Positions 1 through 8,477 of a DNA stretch of 33,448 nucleotides are shown piece by piece. Origin of the DNA: an uncultured Lachnospiraceae bacterium (GTDB lineage Bacteria; Bacillota; Clostridia; TANB77; CAG-508); assembly GCA_945917765.1 (NCBI GenBank), contig CAMEHU010000018.1, positions 1 to 33,448 of the forward strand, read 5' to 3'. A program made the position numbers and the translations under genes. A model generated the notes under the pieces. It was not told the origin of the DNA, did no database searches, and saw nothing but the letters and a program-made list of their open reading frames with translations. How positions within the stretch are numbered: the first letter of the stretch is position 1; the number at the start of each line of letters is the position of its first letter.

Positions 1-44
1 AATATTGGATTAGAAAAAAAGATAAAAAAATTGCCTACTTTTAG

Positions 45-73
45 TTGACACAAACAAAAGTAAAAATTATTAA
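45..73 (+). promoter_or_regulatory. Possible sigma-A promoter upstream of the YugP-like gene
   Basis: TTGACA at 45-50 is followed after 17 bases by TATTAA at 68-73. The -35 is perfect and the -10 weak. It lies about 75 bases before the start codon of the first gene. AT-rich surroundings make chance -10 matches common, so this is tentative. Confidence 0.4.
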
Positions 74-146
74 TTAAAAAACTTTAAAATTCTGTATAAC
101 TATGATATATTAATTTATATAAAAATAAAAAAATGGAGGTAAAAAG

Positions 147-830
147 ATGGATTATATGTTAGCTGATTATGGTTTAATAGCAATATCAATGATAATTGCG
201 TTAGTAGCACAATGGTATATTAGGCATAATTATAATAAATATTCAAAACAACAAGATAGAGGGGATGTTTCAGGGTATGAAACAGCTCGTAGAATCCTAG
301 ATAATAATGGCTTAGAGCATGTTGCAATTAATAAAGTTGATGGAACACTTACAGATCATTATGACCCTAGAAATAAAACAGTAAATTTATCAACAGATAT
401 ATATAATGGGAATACTGTGGCAGCGGTGAGTGTTGCAGCACATGAATGTGGGCATGCAATACAAGATAAAGATGGGTATCTATTTCTAAGAGTAAGAAGG
501 TCAATAATTCCTGTAGTTAATTTTGCATCTTATGCTGGATATTTTGCTGTTGTTATTGGGCTATTATTTGCATCAAATATGTTAATTAGAATAGGTATTT
601 TGTTAGAAACTATTATTTTAGCCTTCCAGTTAATTACTTTACCAGTAGAGTTTAATGCTTCAAGTAGAGGATTGAAACAAATAGAAACATTGAATCTATT
701 GGAAAAAGATGAATATTATGGGGCTAGAAAAATGCTTACTTCTGCTGCACTTACTTATGTTGCAGGAGTTGCAAGTGCATTAGTTCAAGTTTTAAGATTA
801 ATTTTGATTTTAAGAAGAAGAGATGATTAA
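147..830 (+). CDS. Zinc metallopeptidase, YugP family (membrane)
   Basis: A predicted membrane-bound Zn-dependent protease of 227 residues, the usual length of the YugP/DUF2268-neighbour family (neutral zinc metallopeptidase). The sequence shows an N-terminal hydrophobic segment (about residues 5-24), an HExxH-type zinc site read as HECGH with H99, E100 and H103 inside AAHECGHAIQ, and two further hydrophobic stretches (about 120-145 and 148-170). The family feature of a glutamate ligand after the membrane segments fits VEFNASSRGL. The start is ATG at 147 with GGAGGT nine bases upstream. The S66 peptidase gene follows after a gap of about 30 bases, so an operon is likely. The substrate of YugP proteins is not established; quality control of membrane proteins is only a guess from the fold. 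Confidence 0.85.
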   Translation: MDYMLADYGLIAISMIIALVAQWYIRHNYNKYSKQQDRGDVSGYETARRILDNNGLEHVAINKVDGTLTDHYDPRNKTVNLSTDIYNGNTVAAVSVAAHECGHAIQDKDGYLFLRVRRSIIPVVNFASYAGYFAVVIGLLFASNMLIRIGILLETIILAFQLITLPVEFNASSRGLKQIETLNLLEKDEYYGARKMLTSAALTYVAGVASALVQVLRLILILRRRDD

Positions 831-861
831 GGTAATTAAATAATTGTTTATGGAGGAAAAA

Positions 862-1881
862 ATGATTTATCCTAAATTTATAAAAAGTGGTGATTGCATA
901 GGAGTTCCAGCACCTTCAAGTGGAGCTTATGATGAACCACATATTAGAAGATATGAAAACGCTAAAAGAAAATTGGAAAAAATGGGATTTAATATTATTT
1001 TATCAAAAAATATAAATAAATCTGATAAATGTAGAAGTGCATCTGCTAAAGAGAGAGCAAACGAAATCAATGAAATGTTTGAAAAAACAAATATTGATTT
1101 TATTTCATGTGTTGCAGGTGGAGAGTTTTTAGTTGAGATTTTACCATTTGTTGATTTTGAAAAAATAGTTAAAAATCCTAAGTTTGTACAGGGTTTTTCA
1201 GATCCAACTGGATTATTATTTCCTATAACAACAAAATATGATATTGCAACAATATATGGAAATAATTTTGGCGAATATGGTGCAGAAGAATATGATAGAA
1301 GTGTTACTGATAATTTAGAAATTTTGCAGGGTAATATAATTAAACAAAAAAACTATGAAATGTTTGAAAATGAGAGCGCTAATATAGAATTTAAAACAGG
1401 ATTAGAAGGTTATAATTTTACAGATAAGGTTGAATGGAAAACATTAGATAATAAGCCAGTTTCGATAAAGGGTAGAATTATTGGGGGATGTTTAGATATA
1501 ATTTCTGAATTGGTTGGAACAAAATATGATGGAACAAAGGATTTTGTCGAAAAATACAAAGAAGACGGAATTATATGGTATTTTGATAATTGCGAATTAT
1601 CAATGGAGGAATTAATTAGAACAATATGGAAATTAAATGAATTTGGATATTTTAAATATGCTAAATGTATTATTTTCGGAAGAAATGGTATTCAAAAATC
1701 TTTTTTAGGTTACACAATGCAAGAAGCTTTAAAAGATAGTGTTATAGGAAATATTGGGGTTCCGATAATTTATGATGCTGATTTTTCACACAAAGGACCA
1801 TGTTTGACAGTTATTAATGGAGCAATTGCAAATATTGAGTGTATCAATGGAAATGGAAGTATTAGTTTTGAATTAAATTAA
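862..1881 (+). CDS. Peptidase S66 family, MccF/LD-carboxypeptidase-like
   Basis: A cytoplasmic serine peptidase of 339 residues from the S66 family. Members cleave the L,D bond of recycled muropeptides (LdcA) or inactivate peptidyl-nucleotide antibiotics (MccF). The N-terminal start, KSGDCIGVPAPSSG, is typical of the fold. The Ser-Glu-His triad can be placed at S113 in VQGFSDPTG, E245 in FDNCELS and H310 in DFSHKGP. The GFSDPT nucleophile context and the length resemble MccF-type more than classical LdcA. I chose ATG 862 because GGAGG lies at 852-856; TTG 844 and ATG 850 would start in or before that ribosome site. It sits between the YugP-like and PHP genes with short gaps. Whether it detoxifies or recycles wall peptides cannot be told from sequence alone. 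Confidence 0.85.
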   Translation: MIYPKFIKSGDCIGVPAPSSGAYDEPHIRRYENAKRKLEKMGFNIILSKNINKSDKCRSASAKERANEINEMFEKTNIDFISCVAGGEFLVEILPFVDFEKIVKNPKFVQGFSDPTGLLFPITTKYDIATIYGNNFGEYGAEEYDRSVTDNLEILQGNIIKQKNYEMFENESANIEFKTGLEGYNFTDKVEWKTLDNKPVSIKGRIIGGCLDIISELVGTKYDGTKDFVEKYKEDGIIWYFDNCELSMEELIRTIWKLNEFGYFKYAKCIIFGRNGIQKSFLGYTMQEALKDSVIGNIGVPIIYDADFSHKGPCLTVINGAIANIECINGNGSISFELN

Positions 1882-1893
1882 GGGGATGAAAAA

Positions 1894-2790
1894 ATGATTG
1901 ATTTACATATTCATTCAAAATATTCGTTTGATGGTTCAGATGATTTAACTGAAATCTTAAAGATGGCAGAACAACAAAAATTAAGTTATATTTCTATTAC
2001 AGATCACAATAATACTGATGCTTATTTTGAATTAGAAAATCTAGATATAAAAAAGTATTATTCTGGAAAAATAATTCCTGGGATAGAAATAAACTCAAAA
2101 GCTGATGGGATTCCTATAGAAATTTTGGGCTATAATTTTGATTATAAAAAGATGAATAAAAATGTTAAAAATATGATATTATCATCAGAAGAAAGAACAA
2201 AAGTAGAATTTGAGAGGCTTGTTGAAAATTGTAGAAATTATGGTATTAAATTAGATAGCGATATTTTAGAAAGTTTTGATTATAGCGAATTTGCATCAGG
2301 ATTTGTTCATAGAAATATGAAAAAATATGAAGAAAATAAAGAAAAGATTAATGAAAGATCCTGGGAGAGTAGCAGAGATTTTTATAGAGATTATATGTCA
2401 AATCCAAATACACCATTATTTGTAAACGCAGATGATTTAGTTCCTGATTTAGAAACAGTAATCAATGGTGTGCGTGATGCAGGTGGAATTGTTTTTATTC
2501 CTCATATATATGAATATAGAGATAATAGTATGAAGGTTTTGAATTGTTTATTAAACACTAAAAATATTTCAGGGTTTGAATGTTATTATACAACTTTTAC
2601 AGATGAACAGCATAATTATATAATCAATTTATGTAAAGAAAAAGGATATCAAATTTCAGGCGGTTCAGATTATCATGGCAAAAGAAAACCAGATACTTTT
2701 ATAGGAATTGGACATGGAAATTTAAAGATACCAGATGAAATTGTTGTTAAGTGGGGAAAAGAATTTAATTGTAATAATACAAATATATAA
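1894..2790 (+). CDS. PHP-domain phosphoesterase
   Basis: A 298-residue metal-dependent phosphoesterase of the PHP superfamily. It opens with the metal-binding HIHS motif (H5, H7), continues with ITDHNN around residue 37, a glutamate in GIEIN near 65, the IPHIYEY histidine near 203 and a C-terminal GGSDYHG. These are the ordered PHP metal ligands, so the active site appears intact. The layout resembles the YciV/RNase AM type (5'-3' nuclease on short RNA or 3',5'-bisphosphates) more than histidinol phosphatase, but substrate is not certain. The start has GGGGATG as a ribosome site and lies 12 bases after the S66 peptidase stop, so the two are almost certainly co-transcribed. Confidence 0.8.
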   Translation: MIDLHIHSKYSFDGSDDLTEILKMAEQQKLSYISITDHNNTDAYFELENLDIKKYYSGKIIPGIEINSKADGIPIEILGYNFDYKKMNKNVKNMILSSEERTKVEFERLVENCRNYGIKLDSDILESFDYSEFASGFVHRNMKKYEENKEKINERSWESSRDFYRDYMSNPNTPLFVNADDLVPDLETVINGVRDAGGIVFIPHIYEYRDNSMKVLNCLLNTKNISGFECYYTTFTDEQHNYIINLCKEKGYQISGGSDYHGKRKPDTFIGIGHGNLKIPDEIVVKWGKEFNCNNTNI

Positions 2791-2818
2791 AAATAAGACT
2801 TTTATGTAAAACAAATTA

Positions 2819-2847
2819 TTGACAAAAATTGTTGATAAAAGTAGAAT
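2819..2847 (+). promoter_or_regulatory. Sigma-A promoter for the P-loop kinase
   Basis: TTGACA at 2819-2824, a 17-base spacer, and TAGAAT at 2842-2847. This is near consensus and lies about 60 bases before the kinase start, making the kinase an independent transcription unit. Confidence 0.7.
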
Positions 2848-2906
2848 TAACACATAATACGAATATCCATAAACATTTCACATCTTTGATTAAGGAGGGA
2901 AATATT

Positions 2907-3614
2907 ATGAAGGTATTTTTACCAGAAATTGTTCGGTCAAATGGAGCACTGGACTTAAGTTCTTTACCAAGTAACTTGAATACTAGTTTTATCAGTGTTA
3001 CTGGACAAGATGGTAGCGGAAAAACCAATCTTCGTGATGGTTTGGCAAAACATTTTTCAGACATGGGAAAAGTTGTTATTACAGCAAAATCACCATGCGA
3101 TAAGTACATTGTACAACTGCTGAATAATGCTATTAGCCAAAATGGTTACGAGGATTGGTATACTGAGCAGATGTTGTTTAGTTTTACTGATGGTCTTCTA
3201 TCAAATTACATGCTTCAGATAAATTCGCATTGCGATTATTTTATCTGTCAGAGGGGACCAATAGACCAGTATGCACATGGCATTACAAGAAGTGGAAAAA
3301 CGTATTCAGATATTTACAAAATTCAGAGACCTGAAAGACTGGCAAAGTTTGATATGTATATCCATCTTAATTGTGATGCAGATGTGGCGTGGGAACGAGT
3401 ATGCGAAGATGAGGGGAAAGACAGGTATGAATACCCGGAATATTTCGCAAGACAGGTGAAAAATACTAAAAAGTTGTACGATGATATCATTAATGGAGAA
3501 CAGAAAGAACTCGATTTTTTAAGATGTTCGAGAAATGTATATATTGATACAACAAGTCTTACAATTCCTGATGTCTTAGAAATGGCATTAAAGGAGGTAA
3601 ATAGTATCTTTTAA
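2907..3614 (+). CDS. Thymidylate-kinase-like P-loop nucleotide kinase
   Basis: A 235-residue soluble kinase with a Walker A loop GQDGSGKTN near residue 35-43 and a central QRGPIDQY motif (about 113-120) in the place where dNMP/dN kinases bind substrate. A DRYEYPEYF segment lies near residue 172, and the C-terminus is typical of the TMPK/deoxynucleoside kinase clan. It probably phosphorylates a nucleotide or nucleoside; the substrate is not visible, and no thymidylate pathway gene is nearby. ATG 2907 has GGAGG 9-13 bases upstream; an upstream in-frame TTG at 2829 lies inside the promoter and was rejected. Codon use is richer in G+C (CGG, CGT, CCG, GAC) than the neighbours. With its private promoter and terminator this suggests later acquisition. 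Confidence 0.7.
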   Translation: MKVFLPEIVRSNGALDLSSLPSNLNTSFISVTGQDGSGKTNLRDGLAKHFSDMGKVVITAKSPCDKYIVQLLNNAISQNGYEDWYTEQMLFSFTDGLLSNYMLQINSHCDYFICQRGPIDQYAHGITRSGKTYSDIYKIQRPERLAKFDMYIHLNCDADVAWERVCEDEGKDRYEYPEYFARQVKNTKKLYDDIINGEQKELDFLRCSRNVYIDTTSLTIPDVLEMALKEVNSIF

Positions 3615-3629
3615 CAAATGGATGCTATA

Positions 3630-3665
3630 ATCAAAAAAGGGCAGATTGTTTCTGCCCTTTTTGAT
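3630..3665 (+). terminator. Rho-independent terminator after the kinase
   Basis: AGGGCAGA pairs with TCTGCCCT around a TTGT loop, flanked by A- and T-tracts that extend the stem (ATCAAAAA...TTTTTGAT). It can work in both directions and separates the kinase from the convergent minus-strand gene. Confidence 0.85.
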
Positions 3666-3700
3666 TTATATATAGTTGTATTAGAAATGTGATTTAGAAT

Positions 3701-4135
3701 TTATAAATATTTTTTTAATGTTTCAACACTATCTTCTTGCATTGTAACAAAATCATTTAAAATATGCTCAACTGCTGGTTCAATATTATTATTTTGATTT
3801 AATAATCTTCTTCCTTCAATAATTCCCATATTTGTACCTTGCATTAAAAGCTCTGAAAGTTTTGATGTAGTATTATCAGTCATAGTTTTCATTTGAATTC
3901 CATACCATGTCATCATTTTATTCATCGCATTTGTTTCATGAGGCTCTTTAGAACTGTAATTTGAATATAATTCATTAACTCTATTTGAAATATTTTTGTA
4001 TTTATCATATTCTACATTTAAAACTTGTTTGAAATCACCATCTTTTACTTTTTCAGAAACATAAGTAATTGCATCCATTCCCATTGTTGCACCTTTATTA
4101 ACTTCATCTAAAATGTTTAAATTTTGATTTTCCAA
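3701..4135 (-). CDS. Small all-helical protein of unknown function
   Basis: A 144-residue protein with no signal peptide or membrane segment. It looks mostly helical (runs such as EVNKGATMGMDAITYVSEKV and a C-terminal EDSVETLKKYL). The helix spacing and length recall the ferritin-like DUF2383/PA2169-type proteins, where a stretch around residues 12-120 forms a four-helix bundle; that is a weak resemblance and I see no clear metal-ligand pattern. The start is a TTG at 4135 with GGGGG about eight bases upstream; no ATG lies near. It is monocistronic, convergent with the kinase (shared terminator) and divergent from the T-box leader. Confidence 0.65.
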   Translation of the reverse strand: MENQNLNILDEVNKGATMGMDAITYVSEKVKDGDFKQVLNVEYDKYKNISNRVNELYSNYSSKEPHETNAMNKMMTWYGIQMKTMTDNTTSKLSELLMQGTNMGIIEGRRLLNQNNNIEPAVEHILNDFVTMQEDSVETLKKYL

Positions 4136-4216
4136 ATTTAAAACCCCCTTATATATTTATTACTTTTTACATGATGTTATTATGTTCATTAATTTGGAAA
4201 ATTATACAAAAAACAC

Positions 4217-4245
4217 TTGAAAAATATATAAAAAAATATTATAAT
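4217..4245 (+). promoter_or_regulatory. Sigma-A promoter for the tyrS T-box transcript
   Basis: TTGAAA at 4217-4222, a 17-base spacer, and a perfect TATAAT at 4240-4245. Transcription would start near 4252, just before the T-box leader. Confidence 0.75.
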
Positions 4246-4274
4246 TGTTCTATAATAAAATTTAATTATGTTTT

Positions 4275-4510
4275 AAAAAGAAAAATAGTAGTAATTATAT
4301 AGTTACAAAATCAGAGAGGTAGTGGTTGCTGAAAACTATCAGTATATATAATTATGAATTACAATTCTTATAGTAATTAACGTTTGGCAACGAATAGCTA
4401 AAATAAGGTATATATTTTAAAAAATTGTGTAGGATGAAATATATACGAATAAAGGTGGTACCACGAGTTAAATCGTCCTTTAGATGAAGGAAGATTTAGC
4501 TCTTTTTTTG
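4275..4510 (+). promoter_or_regulatory. T-box riboswitch (tyrosine) with terminator, upstream of tyrS
   Basis: The leader senses uncharged tRNA and lets transcription reach tyrS only when tyrosine is short. Visible parts: the stem I distal region around 4312-4350 (GAGAGG..., GGTAGT pairing with ACTATC), the conserved T-box AAAGGTGGTACCACGAG at 4451-4467, and a strong terminator at 4464-4509 where GAGTTAAATC pairs with GATTTAGCTC and GTCCTT with AAGGAAG before a T-run. The TGGTACC bulge has T at the variable position, able to pair with the A73 discriminator of tRNA-Tyr. A specifier TAC at 4360-4362, followed by A and just before the lower stem I strand, fits tyrosine. The exact stem I fold was done by eye. 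Confidence 0.9.
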
Positions 4511-4578
4511 AAACATTTGGGGACGGTCTTGTTTTGTTTCAAAAATGAAACAAAACAAGACCGTCCCCAAATGTTTCA
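4509..4578 (+). repeat. GGGGAC-core palindrome, type A, perfect copy
   Basis: Two 33-base arms (4509-4541 and 4546-4578) are perfect inverted copies around AAAA. The arm begins TGAAACATTTGGGGACGGTC. The element lies after the T-box terminator and ends three bases before the AGGAGGAG ribosome site of tyrS, so it would form a very stable hairpin in every read-through tyrS mRNA. It has no T-run after it and is not a terminator in this strand. A near copy precedes recG. Confidence 0.95.
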
Positions 4579-4593
4579 GAAGGAGGAGTTAAT

Positions 4594-5817
4594 ATGACAT
4601 TATTTGAAGAATTAAAATGGAGAGGGATTATTAAAGATATATCAAGTCCTGAATTAGAGGAAAAATTAAACAATGGAGGTATGACATTTTACATTGGAAC
4701 TGATCCCACTGCTGATAGTATGCATGTTGGTCATTTATCAACATTTTTGATTTCAAAAAGATTAAAAGATGCAGGACATCATCCAATTCTTTTGGTTGGT
4801 GGAGCTACAGGTATGATTGGTGATCCTAGACCAACAACAGAAAGAGCGATGATTTCAAAAGAACAAGTTGAACATAATTTTAAAGCAATGAAAAAACAAG
4901 CTGAGGAAATTTTTGGATTTGAAGTTGTAAATAACTACGATTGGATTAAAGATATTAATATAATTGATTTCTTAAGAGATTATGGAAAATTCTTTAATAT
5001 TAACTATATGCTTGATAAAGATATTATTAGAAGAAGATTAGATTCTGGAATTACATATACAGAGTTTTCATATATGATTTTACAAGCTCTTGATTTTAAG
5101 CATTTACATGACACAAAAGGTGTAACACTTCAATGTGCAGGTTCTGACCAATGGGGGAATATTACAGCAGGAATTGATTTGATTAGAAAATCAACAGGTG
5201 ATGAAGTTTATGCATTTACAATGCCATTAGTTACAGATTCTCAAGGAAAGAAATTTGGAAAAAGTGAAGGTAATGCTTTATGGTTAGATAAAAATAAAAC
5301 TTCAAGCTATAAATTATACCAATTCTTTATAAATGTTGAAGATTCAATGGTTATTGATTATTTAAAAATTTATACATTTTTATCTAAAGAAGAAATTGAA
5401 GAATATGAAAGAAAAAATAATGAACATCCAGAATTAAGAGAAGCACATAAAGCGTTGGCAAGAGAAATAATTACATTTTTACATGGAAAAGAAGAATATG
5501 AAAAAGCAGTTAAATTAACAGAAAATTTATTTAATAATAAATTTAATGAAATGTCTAAAGAAGATATTGTAGATTTATTTGGAAATCAAGATATAAAAAA
5601 TGTTGAAAGTAATGTAAATATTGTTGATTTTATTACAAACATGGAAGTCGTAAAAAGTAAAAGAGAAGCAAGAGAATTTATAGGAAATGGAGCGATTTCT
5701 ATTAATGGTAATAAAGTAGAAGATATTGATTTGATTGTGACAGATGATATGTTTATTGATGATACATACATTGTCGTAAAAAAAGGTAAGAAAAATTATT
5801 TTATTGGAAAAAAATAA
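4594..5817 (+). CDS. tyrS: Tyrosyl-tRNA synthetase
   Basis: Charges tRNA-Tyr with tyrosine in the cytoplasm. The 407 residues match the usual class I TyrRS length. The HIGH-type motif is HVGH at about 44-47, the tyrosine/AMP pocket shows GGATGMIGDP near 69 and QCAGSDQWGN near 189, and the KMSKS-type loop is KFGKS at 220-224. The C-terminal about 65 residues are an S4 RNA-binding domain (REAREFIGNGAISINGNKV). Start ATG 4594 has AGGAGGAG upstream. Regulation is through the tyrosine T-box at 4275-4510, with an inserted palindrome between the T-box terminator and the ribosome site. Codon use matches the neighbours; no missing residues were noticed. Confidence 0.97.
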   Translation: MTLFEELKWRGIIKDISSPELEEKLNNGGMTFYIGTDPTADSMHVGHLSTFLISKRLKDAGHHPILLVGGATGMIGDPRPTTERAMISKEQVEHNFKAMKKQAEEIFGFEVVNNYDWIKDINIIDFLRDYGKFFNINYMLDKDIIRRRLDSGITYTEFSYMILQALDFKHLHDTKGVTLQCAGSDQWGNITAGIDLIRKSTGDEVYAFTMPLVTDSQGKKFGKSEGNALWLDKNKTSSYKLYQFFINVEDSMVIDYLKIYTFLSKEEIEEYERKNNEHPELREAHKALAREIITFLHGKEEYEKAVKLTENLFNNKFNEMSKEDIVDLFGNQDIKNVESNVNIVDFITNMEVVKSKREAREFIGNGAISINGNKVEDIDLIVTDDMFIDDTYIVVKKGKKNYFIGKK

Positions 5818-5906
5818 ATTTATTAAGCTGTTAAACTGTAACATTAGGTTAAAAAATTGTTAAGTCTTGTCTGATTTAATGATGAAATTCAAGGAGGTTT
5901 GACAAT

Positions 5907-7790
5907 ATGAATTATTTCAAAGGAAAAAACATTCAAGTAGAAATAACTGGAAATACTACAAGAATTGGCGAAAAATACGAAATTATATTGAAAATTGGTT
6001 CAGAATATGGGTATGTAGATGATGCAAAAGTACTTATGAATCAACAAAAAAGCACAAAAGAAAAATTAATTCAAATGGAATATGTTTCAACTGAAAATGA
6101 TTTAAATATATTTAAATGTAATGTCGAATTTGATAATGTTGGAGTTCATTATTTTTGTTTTAAATTAATTATAAATCAAGTAGAACAATGGATAAAGAAT
6201 GATGTAAAGAAAAAATGCGTTACAATGAGTAATGGCAACATACCATATTGGACAATAACGGTATATGAAAGAGATTTTAGTACTCCCGATTGGGCTAAAG
6301 GAAAGATTATGTATCAAATTTTTCCTGATAGATTTTTTCAAAGTAAAAAATATATTCCGTCAAAGATTTCAAATAGAGTAACAAAAAAATGGGGAGATAT
6401 GCCCAATTGGGCACCAGAAAAGGATGGAGAAATTCATAACAATGATTATTTTATGGGAAATCTAAAAGGAATAGAAGAAAAACTAGATTATCTTGAAGAA
6501 TTGGGGGTTGAAATTATTTATTTAAACCCAATTTGCCTTAGTCAATCAAATCACAGATATGATACAGCAGATTACGAAGTAATTGACCCATATTTAGGTA
6601 CTAATGAAGATTTTGTGAGCTTGTGTAATGAGATACATAAAAGAAAAATGAGAATTATAATTGATGGTGTTTTTAATCATACTGGAAATGATAGTAAATA
6701 CTTTAATGAATATAATTCATATAATACTATTGGAGCTTCACAAGGAATTAAATCACCATATTATAACTGGTATAAGAAAAATGATAATGGTGAATTTGAG
6801 TATTGGTGGGGGTTTAGAAATTTGCCTGTTTGCGATGGAAATAACTTGGAATGGCAAAAGTTCATATATGGAAAAAATGGTGTAATAGATACATGGTTTA
6901 AATGGGGTATTGATGGAATTAGATTAGATGTAGCTGATGAATTAACAGATGAATTTATTGAAAATATAAGAATTGCGGTAAAAAGAAATAAAAAAGATGG
7001 TTTTATCTTAGGCGAGGTATGGGATAATGCAATTTGTAAAGAAGGTTATGGAAAACAAAGAAAATATCTTTTAGGAAAAGGCTTAGATTCAGTTATGAAT
7101 TATCCATTCACAAATGCAATTCTAAAATATGTTCGTTTTGGTAGGGCGGATTATTTTGAAGAAACAGTAAATGATATTTTAACACAATATCCTGAAGATT
7201 CATTATATTCACTGATGAATAGCTTATCTACACATGATATTACAAGGGTAATGACAACTCTAGTAGGTGATGGAATAAATAATAGCAGATATAATTGGGT
7301 TTGGGATGTACCTTATAGTAGAGCTTGGCAATTTGATAAATTAAAATTATCAGATACACAATATGAAAAAGCAAAGAAAATGATGAAAATTGCAACAATT
7401 ATTCAGTATTTTTTACCTGGAAATGCATGTATTTATTATGGTGATGAAATTGGTATGTATGGATATAGAGATCCATTTAATAGAAGATGTTTTGAATGGA
7501 AAAATATTGATAAAGAATTACATGAATTCTTTATTCAATTAGGTCAAATACGAAAGAAAATGGATTTTTTATCAAACGCTAAATTAAATATAGTTGAAAT
7601 TAACAAAAATGTTTTAGTTTTTGAGAGAAAAAATTCAATGGAAAGTGTTTTAATAATTGTTAATCGCTCAGAGAATAAAATTGATGTATCAATTCCAGAA
7701 CAATATTTGACAGGAGAGGTTATTTTTAAATCAAATTATGATAATAATCAATTATTAGAATATGGTTTTTTAGTAATTGAACAAAAATAA
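5907..7790 (+). CDS. GH13 alpha-amylase family, neopullulanase/cyclomaltodextrinase-like
   Basis: A 627-residue glycoside hydrolase that probably cleaves cyclodextrins, pullulan or maltodextrins inside the cell, since no signal peptide is seen. An N-terminal beta-rich module (residues 1-125) resembles the CBM34 domain of neopullulanases. The TIM-barrel follows with region I IDGVFNHTG (about 251-259), region II GIRLDVADE (nucleophile Asp near 340), region III LGEVWDN (acid/base Glu near 370) and region IV STHDITR (transition-state Asp near 445). The C-terminal about 80 residues form the beta domain. All catalytic residues are present. It stands alone between tyrS and the operon at 8038, with AAGGAGG before ATG 5907. 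Substrate preference cannot be told by eye. Confidence 0.88.
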   Translation: MNYFKGKNIQVEITGNTTRIGEKYEIILKIGSEYGYVDDAKVLMNQQKSTKEKLIQMEYVSTENDLNIFKCNVEFDNVGVHYFCFKLIINQVEQWIKNDVKKKCVTMSNGNIPYWTITVYERDFSTPDWAKGKIMYQIFPDRFFQSKKYIPSKISNRVTKKWGDMPNWAPEKDGEIHNNDYFMGNLKGIEEKLDYLEELGVEIIYLNPICLSQSNHRYDTADYEVIDPYLGTNEDFVSLCNEIHKRKMRIIIDGVFNHTGNDSKYFNEYNSYNTIGASQGIKSPYYNWYKKNDNGEFEYWWGFRNLPVCDGNNLEWQKFIYGKNGVIDTWFKWGIDGIRLDVADELTDEFIENIRIAVKRNKKDGFILGEVWDNAICKEGYGKQRKYLLGKGLDSVMNYPFTNAILKYVRFGRADYFEETVNDILTQYPEDSLYSLMNSLSTHDITRVMTTLVGDGINNSRYNWVWDVPYSRAWQFDKLKLSDTQYEKAKKMMKIATIIQYFLPGNACIYYGDEIGMYGYRDPFNRRCFEWKNIDKELHEFFIQLGQIRKKMDFLSNAKLNIVEINKNVLVFERKNSMESVLIIVNRSENKIDVSIPEQYLTGEVIFKSNYDNNQLLEYGFLVIEQK

Positions 7791-7797
7791 AATTAAG

Positions 7798-7860
7798 ACC
7801 TGATATAGTAAAATAGATTTTGTTTTATATTTTCAAAATCTTAGTTTTATTATATCAGGT
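7798..7860 (+). terminator. Long hairpin after the amylase gene, probable terminator
   Basis: ACCTGATATAGTAAAA...TAGATTTTG at 7798-7823 pairs with CAAAATCTTAGTTTTATTATATCAGGT at 7834-7860 with few mismatches. It begins seven bases after the amylase stop codon. There is no good T-run after it, so it may slow or protect the 3' end rather than end transcription cleanly. Confidence 0.55.
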
Positions 7861-7952
7861 TATTGCATTAAAATATCAAATTAAGGAAATGCTAAAGAAA
7901 TGGGAAAAATATAAAAAATGGAAATAAATAGTAAAAAATTTAACATATCTTC

Positions 7953-7981
7953 TTGCTATTTTATCTATTCTAGTGTATTAT
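7953..7981 (+). promoter_or_regulatory. Probable promoter of the scaffold operon
   Basis: TTGCTA at 7953-7958, a 17-base spacer, and TATTAT at 7976-7981, about 57 bases before ATG 8038. It is the best candidate for the run of genes that ends at ruvX. Confidence 0.5.
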
Positions 7982-8037
7982 TATATAAGTAGGAATAAAA
8001 TAGAAAAAGTATGGAAAAATGAAAGGAGAATATATAT

Positions 8038-8454
8038 ATGAAAAAAATAACAAAAGTTATGCTAACAGCAGTTTTTTTATTTTTATGTCTATTTTCAACT
8101 GCATATGCAGCAACAACTGAAGATTCAAAAGACACTTTAAAAGGCGAAAGTACACATACAATATTGGAAATGAAAAAACATGAAGAAGCAACAATCGAAA
8201 GCTTATCTGAGGACTATGGTTCACATACATATGGGGTAACTGCTTATATTTTAAATAGGGTCAGAATTTTTAGTATACCATGTGTGTTTTTAGGAATAGC
8301 ATTTAGTGCTATTTATCAATATGTTATTGGTCTAAAAAGACTGGATGTTAGAGATAAAGGGTTTAATAGTATGATTGCAATAATTACTATTGGAATAATA
8401 TGCCAAATTCTTCCAATAATATTTGCAATAGTGGTAACTCGTGAAGGAAATTAA
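8038..8454 (+). CDS. Small exported membrane protein of unknown function
   Basis: A 138-residue protein I do not recognise. It has a classic signal peptide (positive start MKKITK, hydrophobic core to about residue 20, probable cleavage after AYA), an acidic exported segment (about 24-65), and two transmembrane helices (about 76-98 and 108-132) joined by a short basic loop with GLKRLDVRDKGFN. This topology recalls TrbC/VirB2-like small membrane proteins, but no sequence motif confirms that. ATG 8038 has AAAGGAG upstream. The large scaffold-like gene starts 23 bases after its stop, so the two are co-transcribed and may work together. Confidence 0.7.
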   Translation: MKKITKVMLTAVFLFLCLFSTAYAATTEDSKDTLKGESTHTILEMKKHEEATIESLSEDYGSHTYGVTAYILNRVRIFSIPCVFLGIAFSAIYQYVIGLKRLDVRDKGFNSMIAIITIGIICQILPIIFAIVVTREGN

Positions 8455-8477
8455 AATAATAAGTGGAGGTATTACAA

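Noticed and set aside
844-861. Upstream TTG or ATG start for the S66 peptidase
   Set aside because: They would place the GGAGG ribosome site inside the coding region; ATG 862 fits the family start.
2829-2906. Earlier start for the kinase
   Set aside because: The TTG lies inside the promoter and lacks a ribosome site; ATG 2907 has GGAGG.
4509-4578. Palindrome as a transcription terminator of tyrS
   Set aside because: No T-run follows and tyrS must be transcribed through it; the T-box already has its own terminator just upstream.
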